Positions 41,681 to 49,765 of a DNA stretch of 58,034 nucleotides are shown here, in pieces. The notes beneath the pieces were generated by a model. That model ran no database searches. It saw nothing but the letters and a program-made list of their open reading frames with translations, and was not told where the DNA came from. Source of the DNA: Candidatus Zymogenus saltonus (GTDB lineage: Bacteria; Desulfobacterota; Zymogenia; Zymogenales; Zymogenaceae); the NCBI GenBank assembly GCA_016929395.1, contig JAFGIX010000011.1, positions 1-58,034 of the forward strand, read 5' to 3'. The position numbers and the translations under genes were made by a program. The number at the start of each line of letters is the position of its first letter. The first letter of the stretch is position 1.

Positions 41681-42655
41681 ATGGTATCTATTGAAATATC
41701 CATTGAAAAAGGCGTCCACACCTTCACGCTCCCCCTCCTCTTTCCATTAAATCCGGTAAACGTCTATTTTATTCCAGGGGAAGTCCCTACGCTGATAGAC
41801 ACGGGGCTTGACACGGAGCCGGCCTGGGAGAAGCTCGTCTCCGGCATAGAGCGGCTCGGCTTTTCGATGGCCGATGTCAGGAGAATAATCCTGACGCACG
41901 GCCACATCGACCACATGGGCCTTTGTGGGAAGATCATCGGGCACGTCGACGCCGAGGTATTGATACACCCGGCGGACGAGTTCAGGGTGACAGCCGGGGT
42001 CGAAGAGCTCGTAAAGATGATGGAGAAAAACGCCCATCGTTTTGTTTCTATGGGGCTTTCCGAAAGGGACGTAGACAGGATATTCAGAAACTACATAAAG
42101 CTTATGAGGCGGTTTTACGCGCCCCTCTCCCGCTGCTCCTTTATCGAGGAGGGGGACGAGATAGACCTCGGGGGCTTTACGCTAAAGGTTGTCGGTACGC
42201 CCGGCCACACGGGGGGGAGCATTTCGCTTATCGACGGCAAAGGGGTTCTCTTCTCCGGCGACCACGTGATGAACGGGGTGGCCACAAACCCCCTCCCGGA
42301 GATGACGGCTGACGCCGGCGTAGGGCTCGTGCCTTACATCGAATCCCTCAAAAAGGTTTTGGGGCTTGAGCCGAGGCTGATCTACCCCGGCCACGGGGAT
42401 GCGATCGCGGATCCCCGTGATCACGTTGAGAAAACCCTCGCCTTTCACGACGACCTCTTCGCCAGGGTTGAGAGCAACATCGACGACGGCTGGATAACAC
42501 CGGCCGATCTGACATCGAGGATATTCCCGGAGCTGGCCGGGATTTACGCCTCCCACGTGGTCTTCGAGGTGAATGGCTACCTCGAGGCGCTCTGCGTAAG
42601 TGGAAGAGCGGAGTCGAGGGAGGAGGGGGGCTTGAGCCGGTTTCGCGCCGTTTGA
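41681..42655 (+). CDS. Metallo-beta-lactamase-fold hydrolase
   Basis: The product is a 324-aa MBL-fold protein. Zinc ligands are in LTHGHIDHMG (HxHxDH), GTPGHTGGS, LFSGDHVM and YPGHGD. After the MBL core a C-terminal helical part (about 250-300, VEKTLAFHDDLFARVE, then SRIFPELAGIYASHVVFEVNGYLEAL) resembles the LACTB2-like winged extension. Substrates of this family vary widely (thioesters, phosphodiesters, lactones), so none is assigned. ATG 41681 has no strong ribosome site. It lies 106 bp past glpC in the same direction and may be expressed with it. Confidence 0.85.
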   Translation: MVSIEISIEKGVHTFTLPLLFPLNPVNVYFIPGEVPTLIDTGLDTEPAWEKLVSGIERLGFSMADVRRIILTHGHIDHMGLCGKIIGHVDAEVLIHPADEFRVTAGVEELVKMMEKNAHRFVSMGLSERDVDRIFRNYIKLMRRFYAPLSRCSFIEEGDEIDLGGFTLKVVGTPGHTGGSISLIDGKGVLFSGDHVMNGVATNPLPEMTADAGVGLVPYIESLKKVLGLEPRLIYPGHGDAIADPRDHVEKTLAFHDDLFARVESNIDDGWITPADLTSRIFPELAGIYASHVVFEVNGYLEALCVSGRAESREEGGLSRFRAV

Positions 42656-43030
42656 GGTCTCAATAGCCGACTTCCTTCATCTGTAAGATCAACCATTAAT
42701 CCACATTTTTCACCTGTCTATTGCCTGTCTGATCTTAATGGAAAGAAGTTGCCTTAATATTATAAATGGTGAATTTGATGGCAGCAGAGTCTTTTCGATT
42801 TCCCCCCATTTAATATTCAAAAATGTGAGCTGTTTACAGCGAAGGGGGATAAAGCTTTTACGCCCCCGCCCGTTTCTTTAAACCGGAAGACCCCCCGCTC
42901 TTTTGTATGGGCGACAGTTCCCGAATCCCCGGTCCTCCTTCTATCCGCGGTGGAGCGGTTGATCGAGCTTGAGGCGCGGATCAAAATTGGTCGACATTCT
43001 ATCCAGCAAAAAAATTATAAATAAATCGTG
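42656..43030. other. Intergenic region without a recognised gene
   Basis: About 375 bp between the MBL gene and the next promoter. No open frame with a ribosome site or family resemblance is seen, and there is no clear terminator or repeat. Confidence 0.4.
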
Positions 43031-43058
43031 TTGACAATGCCCGTAATCCTGATATTAT
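43031..43058 (+). promoter_or_regulatory. Promoter of the Cys-Ala-tail/radical SAM pair
   Basis: TTGACA (43031-43036), a 16-nt spacer and TATTAT (43053-43058, five of six bases) lie about 190 nt upstream of the GTG start at 43246. Confidence 0.65.
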
Positions 43059-43245
43059 TGAATTCACTGCGGCAGGTCGACTTCCGGCTTTTCGCAAGGG
43101 GTCCGGCTCTGTCAAAGTCTTTTTTTGCGACGGCAGGGCGTGAAGGGAAGTTGAGCGAAGGCCGTTATTTATTGATGGGGGGGGAGACGCCCTTCCCCTT
43201 TTAAATAAGCAAGTTTAAATGAAACCAAATATCAGGAGCAATAAG

Positions 43246-44910
43246 GTGAAAAGGAAAATATTGTTGGGGATGGCGGTAGCCTTTGCGGCCTTGATGATTA
43301 TATCACTTTCGCCCGGCATCGCCGCGGCCCAGGATTACTCCTTTTCGGTCCCGAAAAACTACTCGGATGTCTATATCAATCAAGACGGATCGATAACGAT
43401 AATATACGGCCTTACGTTCAGCTGCGATTCCGGCGCCCACCCGATAGACATCGTCGACATCGGGCTTCCGAACGGCAACTACAACCTGGGAAGCGCCAAG
43501 GCATCGATCAACAACGTTCCCCTCACCGACATCCGTAAATCGACCTACGTTACCGGGGTGGAGGTTCACCTGGGGGCGCAGACCATCCAGCCGGGGCAGA
43601 CCGGCACTCTGAACTTCTCGATCATCCACCCGAAGATGCTGTTCACCGACGAGGAAAAGGAGGACTACGCCTCGATGGAGTTTTCGCCCACGTGGTACGG
43701 CTCCGCCTACGCCCACGGCACGACCGACCTGAGGCTTAGCGTCCACTTCCCGAAGGGAGTTACCCCGGACGAGACCAGATATCACGAGGGTGGCGGAAAG
43801 AGGAAGTTCGATTCCACGAGATTCGACGAAGATGGAAGGATCGTCTTCACGTGGATAAATGGGTCCGCAAGCCCGTCAACCCAGTACAAATTCGGCGTGT
43901 CGTTCCCCAGCATGTACGTCGCCGAGGGGGCGGTGTCGAAGCCTCCCAAATTCTCCTTTTTCGAGATTATAATCGCTGTTGTGGTTATGCTGGTCACAAA
44001 TCTCCCCATTATGATATTCGGCGGCTTCTTCTTCATAATAATCTGGTCAATAATCAGGAGCAAGATGCGAAGGATGAAGTATTTCCCCTCCAAGGTCTCC
44101 ATTGAGGGCGTCGGGATCAAGCGGGGACTGACAGCCCCGGAGGCGGCGGTTCTCCTGGAGCTTCCCCTCGACAAGGTCGTCACCATGATCCTCTTCGGCC
44201 TTATGAAGAAGAACGTCGTCAGGGTGGAGGACATGGGAAAGGGAAAGATCCCGAAGGTGATGGCCATCGATGGGGCGAACAAGTCCGGCTTGAGGGACTA
44301 CGAGATCGAGTTTTTGGAGGCGATAAAGCCGAACGGTGAGGCGGACTTGAAAAAGATGAGTACGACAATGGTAAAAATGATCAAGGACGTCGATAAGAGG
44401 ATCAAGGGGTTCTCCAGGAGGGAGACGAAGGATTACTACCAGCATATCGTAGACCTCGCCTGGAGGCACGTAACGACCGCCAACACCCCGGAGCTTTTGG
44501 GCGAGGAGTGGAGCGACAAGCTCGAGTGGATAATGATGGACAAGAAGTTCGGCGATCGCATGGAGGAAACCTTCACCGGCCGGGAGGTGGTCGCCCCCCG
44601 CTGGTACACCCGCAACTACTATCCGACTACTTCCGGGGCCGGGGATGTCTCCGCCAAGGGTGTCGGGGAGTCTATGTCCAAGACGTTCACATCGGGGGCG
44701 GACCTGGCGAACAAGATGGTCACCGGCTTCGAGAACTTCTCCGGTAATTTTATCAGGAACATCGAGTCGTTCGCGTCCGGCGTCACGAGGGTTACCAATC
44801 CGGCGCCCCAGAGCTCTGGCAGCTACAGCAGGAGCAGCGGCGGCGGCGGATGCGCCTGCGCCTGTGCCTGCGCCGGCTGTGCCTGCGCCTGTGCGGGAGG
44901 GGGTAGATAG
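43246..44910 (+). CDS. DUF2207-like membrane protein with a C-terminal Cys-Ala repeat tail
   Basis: The product has 554 aa. A signal peptide (residues about 1-30, ending GIAAAQ) leads to an extracytoplasmic beta-rich domain (YSDVYINQDGSITIIYGLTF, about 40-230). A hydrophobic segment (FFEIIIAVVVMLVTNLPIMIFGGFFFIIIW cut in two here: FFEIIIAVVVMLVTNLP, then IMIFGGFFFIIIW; about 244-273) precedes a cytoplasmic part with LTAPEAAVLLELPLDKVVTMILFGL. The last 23 residues are Gly-rich and hold seven Cys (536, 538, 540, 542, 545, 547, 549), each followed by Ala. GTG 43246 is chosen for AGGAG 7 nt upstream. The layout resembles DUF2207 proteins; the cysteine tail is the unusual part. The radical SAM gene starts 2 bp downstream. 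Confidence 0.8.
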   Translation: MKRKILLGMAVAFAALMIISLSPGIAAAQDYSFSVPKNYSDVYINQDGSITIIYGLTFSCDSGAHPIDIVDIGLPNGNYNLGSAKASINNVPLTDIRKSTYVTGVEVHLGAQTIQPGQTGTLNFSIIHPKMLFTDEEKEDYASMEFSPTWYGSAYAHGTTDLRLSVHFPKGVTPDETRYHEGGGKRKFDSTRFDEDGRIVFTWINGSASPSTQYKFGVSFPSMYVAEGAVSKPPKFSFFEIIIAVVVMLVTNLPIMIFGGFFFIIIWSIIRSKMRRMKYFPSKVSIEGVGIKRGLTAPEAAVLLELPLDKVVTMILFGLMKKNVVRVEDMGKGKIPKVMAIDGANKSGLRDYEIEFLEAIKPNGEADLKKMSTTMVKMIKDVDKRIKGFSRRETKDYYQHIVDLAWRHVTTANTPELLGEEWSDKLEWIMMDKKFGDRMEETFTGREVVAPRWYTRNYYPTTSGAGDVSAKGVGESMSKTFTSGADLANKMVTGFENFSGNFIRNIESFASGVTRVTNPAPQSSGSYSRSSGGGGCACACACAGCACACAGGGR

Positions 44911-44912
44911 AT

Positions 44913-46283
44913 ATGAAGATCAAGGATTTCTTTAAGAACGAAAAGCCGCTTGAGGCGGGAATATACCACAGCAGGGTCACGGGGGAGGACGGGAGCAACT
45001 ACAGGCTCCACCTGAGAATCATGGAGTGGGGTAACTCCATCCTCTCCATCAACGCTGCGAGGATACTGCACCTGAACCCCACAGCCACCGAGTTCGCCAA
45101 GCTCATCGTAGAGGGTAAGTCGGAAGAGGAGACGGTCAAGATCGTCAAGGGGCGCTACCGGGGCGTGAAGAAGGAGACGCTGAGGGAGGAGTATGGAAAG
45201 CTCAAGGGCTTGATAGACTCGATGTCGATAATGGAGGACGTCTGTCCCATAACCTACCTCGACGTGGAGAGGATCGAACCGTTCTCGACGCCGTCGGACG
45301 CCCCCTACAGGATGGACCTCGCCCTTACCTACAGGTGCAACAACGACTGCGGCCACTGCTACGTCGATCGGGACAAGGGGGACGGATCCGGCGAGCTGAC
45401 CACCGACCAGTGGAAGAGGGTCATGGAGAAGCTCTGGGGGCTGGGGATATTCCATGTGGCCTTCACCGGCGGGGAGGCGACGATGAGGGACGACCTCCCG
45501 GAGCTCGTCGGCATCGCCGAGGACCTGGGGATGGTCGCGGGACTCCTGACAAACGGCAGGAGGCTCATGGACAAAAAATACATCGGAAGGCTGATAGAGG
45601 AGGGAATAGACTATTTCCAGATAACGCTCGAGTCGTCCGACAAAAATATCCACAACAAGATGGTCGGGGTAAAGGGAAATGTCGATGCCTGGGATGAGAC
45701 GGTTAAGGGGATAAAGAACGCGGCGAAATCGCCCATACACACGATAACCAACACAACCATAACCAAGCACAACGTGAAGACTTTGGGAAAGACCGTGGAT
45801 TTCATCGCGACCCTGGGCGTTGACGCCTTTGCCATGAACGGGATAATCTACTCAGGGGGCGCCAAGGGGGGGGAGATGGCGATAAGCGAGGACGCCCTTC
45901 CCGAAATCCTCCAAGAGGTGATCGATTCCGCCGAGAGAAACGACCTCAGGTTTATCTGGTATACGCCCACGCAGTACTGCAAGTTCAACCCGGTAGAGAT
46001 GAATCTGGGGATGAAGCAGTGCACCGCCGGGAAGTTCAACATGTGCATCGAGCCTAACGGCGATGTCCTGCCGTGCCAGAGCTACTACGAGCCGGTTGGA
46101 AATATCCTCAAAGACGATTGGGAGGCGATATGGAATCACCCGCTCCTCGTCTCCATCAGAAATCGGGAGTATATCATGGACAAGTGCCGCGAGTGCGAGG
46201 AGCTGGCCCTCTGCGGCGGCGGCTGCCCGCTGGAGATAAAAAACGGCGAGTTTCTCTGCTCCGAGAGCATGAGCAATCCGTGA
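44913..46283 (+). CDS. Radical SAM/SPASM peptide-maturase-like protein with PqqD/RRE-like N-terminus
   Basis: The product has 456 aa. Residues about 45-115 resemble a PqqD-like recognition element (LHLNPTATEFAKLIVEGKS followed by EEETVKIVKGRY). The radical SAM core has CNNDCGHC (Cys142, 146, 149) and the FTGGEAT segment. The C-terminal SPASM region has CTAGKFNMCIEPNGDVLPC, then CRECEELALCGGGCPLE and a last Cys before the end, enough to bind two auxiliary clusters, as in PqqE and sactipeptide or ranthipeptide maturases. ATG 44913 uses GGAGGGGG inside the end of the upstream gene. The likely substrate is the Cys-Ala tail of that neighbour, inferred from context. Confidence 0.88.
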   Translation: MKIKDFFKNEKPLEAGIYHSRVTGEDGSNYRLHLRIMEWGNSILSINAARILHLNPTATEFAKLIVEGKSEEETVKIVKGRYRGVKKETLREEYGKLKGLIDSMSIMEDVCPITYLDVERIEPFSTPSDAPYRMDLALTYRCNNDCGHCYVDRDKGDGSGELTTDQWKRVMEKLWGLGIFHVAFTGGEATMRDDLPELVGIAEDLGMVAGLLTNGRRLMDKKYIGRLIEEGIDYFQITLESSDKNIHNKMVGVKGNVDAWDETVKGIKNAAKSPIHTITNTTITKHNVKTLGKTVDFIATLGVDAFAMNGIIYSGGAKGGEMAISEDALPEILQEVIDSAERNDLRFIWYTPTQYCKFNPVEMNLGMKQCTAGKFNMCIEPNGDVLPCQSYYEPVGNILKDDWEAIWNHPLLVSIRNREYIMDKCRECEELALCGGGCPLEIKNGEFLCSESMSNP

Positions 46284-46345
46284 GTCTCGCAGGGGGAGGG
46301 GGGGAGGGGGGGAGAGGGGGGATTGTGAGAAATAGTTAATCAATT

Positions 46346-46383
46346 AAGGGGCCGGCCGATTATTTTGCCGGGCCCCTTTTTTA
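46346..46383 (+). terminator. Intrinsic terminator after the radical SAM gene
   Basis: AAGGGGCCGGC (46346-46356) pairs with GCCGGGCCCCTT (46367-46378) with one bulged base, followed by a run of T. It closes the two-gene unit. Confidence 0.85.
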
Positions 46384-46400
46384 TCTAATACTGTTTAACA

Positions 46401-46429
46401 TTGACAACACAGCAATATTAACATACAAT
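46401..46429 (+). promoter_or_regulatory. Near-consensus promoter of the broken TPR gene
   Basis: TTGACA (46401-46406), a 17-nt spacer ending TTAACA, and TACAAT (46424-46429). The same arrangement with similar flanks recurs at 47162-47190. Confidence 0.85.
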
Positions 46430-46470
46430 ATCTTACAAACTATCTGATAAAATTTCAACGGAGGTGGAAA

Positions 46471-47004
46471 ATGAAGAGGCTTTTAGGCGCAATCTTGATA
46501 GTCTTTGTTATATCGGTATCCGCGGTGTCATGCTATTCGGATGAGGCCTCGGAATGGTATTACAAGGGGGTTGAATATTGCAATTAAGGTCTGTATGGTA
46601 AGTGTATCGAGTGTTTTTATAAGTCAATAGAGCTTAGACCAAAAGTATCAGATGGCTATTTTGTGAGAGGGCAGGCATACTATATGACGGCCAGATATGA
46701 AGCGGCGATCTCCGATTTCACAAAAACAATAAAGTATTATCCTAGTTTTTCACCCGGATATTTCTGGAGGGGTAGATCATACAATGAGATAAAAAAGATA
46801 AAAGAGGCGTTGTCTGATTTCGATCGGGCGATAGAACTTGATCCCGAAAACGCCGAATACTATGCTCATAGGGGAAGTGTTTACTACAACAATAGAAAGA
46901 TATATGGACTGGATGAGGCCGAAAGGGATTCTATAAAGGCCTGTAAGTTGGGTGATAATTTAGCCTGTCATCTGCTTCAACTTATACATAAGAACTATAA
47001 ATAG
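46471..47004 (+). pseudogene. TPR lipoprotein gene with an in-frame stop
   Basis: ATG 46471 (GGAGG 7 nt upstream) opens a 38-codon frame with a lipoprotein-like signal (LLGAILIVFVISVSAVSC) and the start of a TPR, then hits TAA at 46585-46587. The same frame continues without a break to 47004 with good TPR sequence (GLYGKCIECFYKSIELRP, GYFWRGRSYNEIKKIKEALSDFDRAIELDP) and ends ACKLGDNLACHLLQLI. One base change (CAA, AAA or GAA to TAA) explains it. It may be a true pseudogene, a sequencing error, or a gene restarted at an inner ATG. The paralogues at 47231 and 49160 are intact. Confidence 0.8.
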
Positions 47005-47161
47005 AAATAGAGTGCAAAAAATAAATGAAAAATTGGCTTATTGGTAAAATCAACAATAAATACACAGGTGATTGAACATTATGAACTATGGGTGTAGAGT
47101 TTTTTACTAAATGGCTAATACTTTTCATAAAAATCCTGTTTTTGTCCATCGCTTTTTAACA

Positions 47162-47190
47162 TTGACACTATATCAACATTAACATATAAT
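47162..47190 (+). promoter_or_regulatory. Consensus promoter of the membrane TPR gene
   Basis: TTGACA (47162-47167), exactly 17 nt, then TATAAT (47185-47190): a perfect sigma-70-type promoter. The preceding TTTTTAACA and the TTAACA before the -10 match the promoter at 46401, so it is a duplicated regulatory region. Confidence 0.9.
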
Positions 47191-47230
47191 ATTGTGTACA
47201 ATATAGTCAATCTGCTTTCCGGGGAATAAA

Positions 47231-47860
47231 ATGAAGCTGAAAAAATCAAAAGAGATTATGCCAAAGAGTTGTGGTGGATGGTTTGTATGTATATTGGCGA
47301 TACTTCTACTACTAATTGTTTCATTTCTTTCTATTAGGTACATTCTTCTACCCAAGGAAGAAAAATTGTATCGAAAAGGAATGTCTCAACTTAATAATGT
47401 CACTTTGATATATGAGAGAAAATTTGCAGCACTGGAGTATTTCAATGAGGCATTGGAGATTAATCCCGACTACTGGATCGTCTACAGAGAAAGATCTCAA
47501 ATATACTTATCTTTGGCAAGATATGATGATGCCATCTCCGACCTGACAAGGGCGATCGAGCTGAATCCATCCTCTTCAAAGAGTTATTACTACAGGGGCA
47601 ATATCTATTTTGAATTGGAGGAATATGAGAAGGCGATAGAGGATTACGGCAAGGCAATTTCAGTATATCCCAAAAGTGGATCATATTATAATGCCAGAGG
47701 CGATGCATATAGAAAATTAGACAATATAGAAAAGGCGAAAGCAGATTATTATAAGGGATGTAAGCTCAAAGAAGGTTCTGCTTGTGGAAGTCTTAAATTA
47801 ATCATATTAAATGAAAAAAAAGGAAAAATTGAAAACCAAAAAAAAGTAGTGATTTTTTAA
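47231..47860 (+). CDS. Membrane-anchored TPR protein
   Basis: The product has 209 aa. A basic N-terminus is followed by a transmembrane helix (WFVCILAILLLLIVSFLSI, about 18-36). Then come three to four TPR units (WIVYRERSQIYLSLARYDDAISDLTRAIELNP, YYYRGNIYFELEEYEKAIEDYGKAI, YNARGDAYRKLDNIEKAKADYY) and the ending GCKLKEGSACGSLKLI. The last motif is shared with the TPR genes at 46471 and 49160. The repeats would face the periplasm. ATG 47231 has GGGG about 7 nt upstream and a perfect promoter. AT-rich codon use differs from the neighbouring GC-rich genes. Confidence 0.8.
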   Translation: MKLKKSKEIMPKSCGGWFVCILAILLLLIVSFLSIRYILLPKEEKLYRKGMSQLNNVTLIYERKFAALEYFNEALEINPDYWIVYRERSQIYLSLARYDDAISDLTRAIELNPSSSKSYYYRGNIYFELEEYEKAIEDYGKAISVYPKSGSYYNARGDAYRKLDNIEKAKADYYKGCKLKEGSACGSLKLIILNEKKGKIENQKKVVIF

Positions 47861-47953
47861 TATTTTTATAGTGTTGACTCCTTTGTGAGAAAATTTAGTT
47901 AAATGAGATTAGCGGTTAATCTCGAAGGAAAAACCTCGTAAAAGGAGTCGAAA

Positions 47954-48091
47954 ATGAAGGATTGGTATAAAGAGTGGCAGGATCGGAAGGGTAAAGAGGC
48001 CAACTTGAAAAATCAAAAAGAGATAAAGGACAAGCTGGACAAGCTCGGTGGAGTTACAAAGGAGTCTGTTTTTGCCATAAAATACGATTAA
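47954..48091 (+). CDS. Charged 45-aa microprotein
   Basis: AAAGGAG lies 6 nt before the ATG. The product is short, highly charged (Lys, Glu, Asp) and probably one helix: MKDWYKEWQDRKGKEAN, then QKEIKDKLDKLGGVTKE, ending VFAIKYD. A TTGACT at 47874-47879 may be part of a weak promoter. A second tiny gene with a strong ribosome site follows after 52 bp. No family is recognised. It could be a small regulatory or toxin-antitoxin-like peptide, but nothing shows this directly. Confidence 0.5.
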   Translation: MKDWYKEWQDRKGKEANLKNQKEIKDKLDKLGGVTKESVFAIKYD

Positions 48092-48143
48092 ACAATAAAC
48101 CTGAATCCAAAAGGGATTCGTTTCTGAAAAAAGGAGGTTTAAA

Positions 48144-48254
48144 ATGACCGGTCTCGAAGAAGCCATAATTGCGGGATTTATAGTTGAATCTGTTTCTTCA
48201 ACTTTTACGTTTCTATTTTCAAAAACGGAAGCCGAAGTTGAAAAGATTTGCTAA
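48144..48254 (+). CDS. Hydrophobic 36-aa microprotein
   Basis: AAGGAGG lies 6 nt before the ATG, the best ribosome site in the area. The product is a possible short membrane or amphipathic helix: MTGLEEAIIAGFIVESVSS, TFTFLFSK, ending EVEKIC with a terminal Cys. It follows the 45-aa microprotein in the same direction. No family is recognised. Confidence 0.5.
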   Translation: MTGLEEAIIAGFIVESVSSTFTFLFSKTEAEVEKIC

Positions 48255-48268
48255 TTAGAAAATATAGC

Positions 48269-48298
48269 TTGACAAGAAAAATATGGTTGGTATATATA
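48269..48298 (+). promoter_or_regulatory. Promoter for the lipoprotein gene
   Basis: TTGACA (48269-48274) is followed after 18 nt by TATATA (48293-48298), about 95 nt before ATG 48393. Confidence 0.45.
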
Positions 48299-48392
48299 AA
48301 TAGCAATATTAAGGGAATATATTACATAAATAGTACACAAAGAAAAAAGTATATATTGGTAATTTATTATAATTATATAAAGGGATGTTATT

Positions 48393-49124
48393 ATGAAAAG
48401 AGAAAGGATAGTGAGCAACCTTATTTTGTTCTCCGCCCTCCTGATTACCCTTGCCTATCTCCTCGCGTGTGCAACAGTGCCTGCGCCGGATATGCCCAAA
48501 AGGACATACGTTGAAGAATGGACGGTGATCAAGCCCAAATTTGACAACTCGGACATAAAGAAAATCGGCGTGGTGAAGCTGTCGAACGCAACGTTGAGAA
48601 AGGGCATCGAGGACAATATTACCGCAAATATTGTCGCTTATCTAAGGGAAAAAGGAGACTACGGGATAGTGATTATCAACGAGACAGTAGACGGGCTGCC
48701 CACTTCATCGCTCGCCCAAAAGCTCGGGAAGCAGTACGGGGTGGACGCGGTACTGTTCGGAAATCTTGATTTTTACAACTACGACAGCAATACGTGGCAG
48801 GAGTATATTAAGGGTAACGCGTACACGTCCGGCTTCATCGGGTACTACGGATACATCTATTCAAAGCGTTACGGAACCGAAAGCCATTACGTAACGTGGA
48901 TGAAGAGATCGGTCTCCATGACGGTTACATACAACTTCATCAATTCAAAGACAGGGGAGGTCTTGTGGACGGAAACCGCCGACGGGAAGAGCTGGATAAA
49001 AGGAGGGGTGGACGACGTCTCCACGAGGGACGAGAGCGTTTTCTTTAAGGGGGCCCAGGAGGAGATCATTACGTGCCTGAAGGAAATACTAAACTACAAA
49101 ATGAAGTATAGAAAATATATTTAA
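48393..49124 (+). CDS. Lipoprotein, possibly CsgG/LpoB-like fold
   Basis: The product has 243 aa. The signal ends in a lipobox (AYLLAC, Cys26), followed by a Pro-rich linker. The mature part has KKIGVVKLSNATLRKGIEDNITANIVAYL, then SLAQKLGKQYGVDAVLFGNLDFYNYD and later TVTYNFINSKTGEVLWTE. The order resembles small outer-membrane lipoproteins of the CsgG/LpoB/GNA1162 type, in which an N-terminal GV(A/V)(K/P) strand and GADAVLFG strand recur, but this is tentative. The middle is Tyr/Gly-rich. It begins 138 bp after the microprotein, and the TPR gene at 49160 follows after 35 bp, so the two are likely co-transcribed. Confidence 0.65.
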   Translation: MKRERIVSNLILFSALLITLAYLLACATVPAPDMPKRTYVEEWTVIKPKFDNSDIKKIGVVKLSNATLRKGIEDNITANIVAYLREKGDYGIVIINETVDGLPTSSLAQKLGKQYGVDAVLFGNLDFYNYDSNTWQEYIKGNAYTSGFIGYYGYIYSKRYGTESHYVTWMKRSVSMTVTYNFINSKTGEVLWTETADGKSWIKGGVDDVSTRDESVFFKGAQEEIITCLKEILNYKMKYRKYI

Positions 49125-49159
49125 CCGGTTGCTTGACCGACCGGTTACGGAGGTGTGCC

Positions 49160-49621
49160 ATGAAGAGATTATCCGCTGTTATCATTTTATTATTTGTATT
49201 GTTAGGATCTATTTCCGCCCACGCACAGTCGGCGGAGGAGTGGATAAGGCAGGGAAAAAACTATTTAAAAGACCCAGACTCATACTACTGCGATAAATCA
49301 AATTACGAGGAAGCCTTTAAATGCTTTAATAACGCGGTTATTGCAGACCCCAATTTGGCGGATGCGTACTACTGGAGGGGAAAGGTTCTTGTTTGTATAG
49401 CAGTGAGAAATAAATCTAATTCTAATCCTGGATGGCGTGAATATATATTAATGGCTACAGCCGATTTTGATAATGCTATAATGATAGAGCCGGATTATGC
49501 GGAAGCTTTTTGCTTTAGAGGTTCTGGATATCACGTTTTAGAAAATCATGCAAAGGCATTTGCTGATTTGGAAAGGGCGTGTGAGTTGGGCTGTGATTGG
49601 GCATGCAGTATAGTAAAATAG
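49160..49621 (+). CDS. Secreted TPR protein
   Basis: The product has 153 aa. The signal peptide MKRLSAVIILLFVLLGSISA is cleaved near AHAQS. The mature part has two to three TPR units (AFKCFNNAVIADPNLADAYYWRGKVL, ADFDNAIMIEPDYAEAFCFRGSGYHV, AKAFADLE) and ends RACELGCDWACSIVK, the third example of the C-x-LG...AC ending in this island. ATG 49160 is chosen for GGAGG 8 nt upstream. It follows the lipoprotein gene by 35 bp. Confidence 0.75.
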   Translation: MKRLSAVIILLFVLLGSISAHAQSAEEWIRQGKNYLKDPDSYYCDKSNYEEAFKCFNNAVIADPNLADAYYWRGKVLVCIAVRNKSNSNPGWREYILMATADFDNAIMIEPDYAEAFCFRGSGYHVLENHAKAFADLERACELGCDWACSIVK

Positions 49622-49765
49622 GAATTGTGAAAGCGGGCGTCAGGGAGGTCTTGGGACATCTGTTTTTTTTGGGTGTGGGGGGAGGTAAAAGTAGTCCTTT
49701 TTATTTGGTGTAATAGACTTACCGCTTCTTTATTCAGGTGAAGGCGTCTCCCCTCTATAACAACA

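Noticed and set aside
44851-44895. The Cys-Ala tail as a frame error or plain low-complexity artefact
   Set aside because: The frame is continuous with a well-formed protein, codons vary (TGC and TGT, GCC and GCG), and the stop is followed 2 bp later by a gene that uses the tail codons as its ribosome site.
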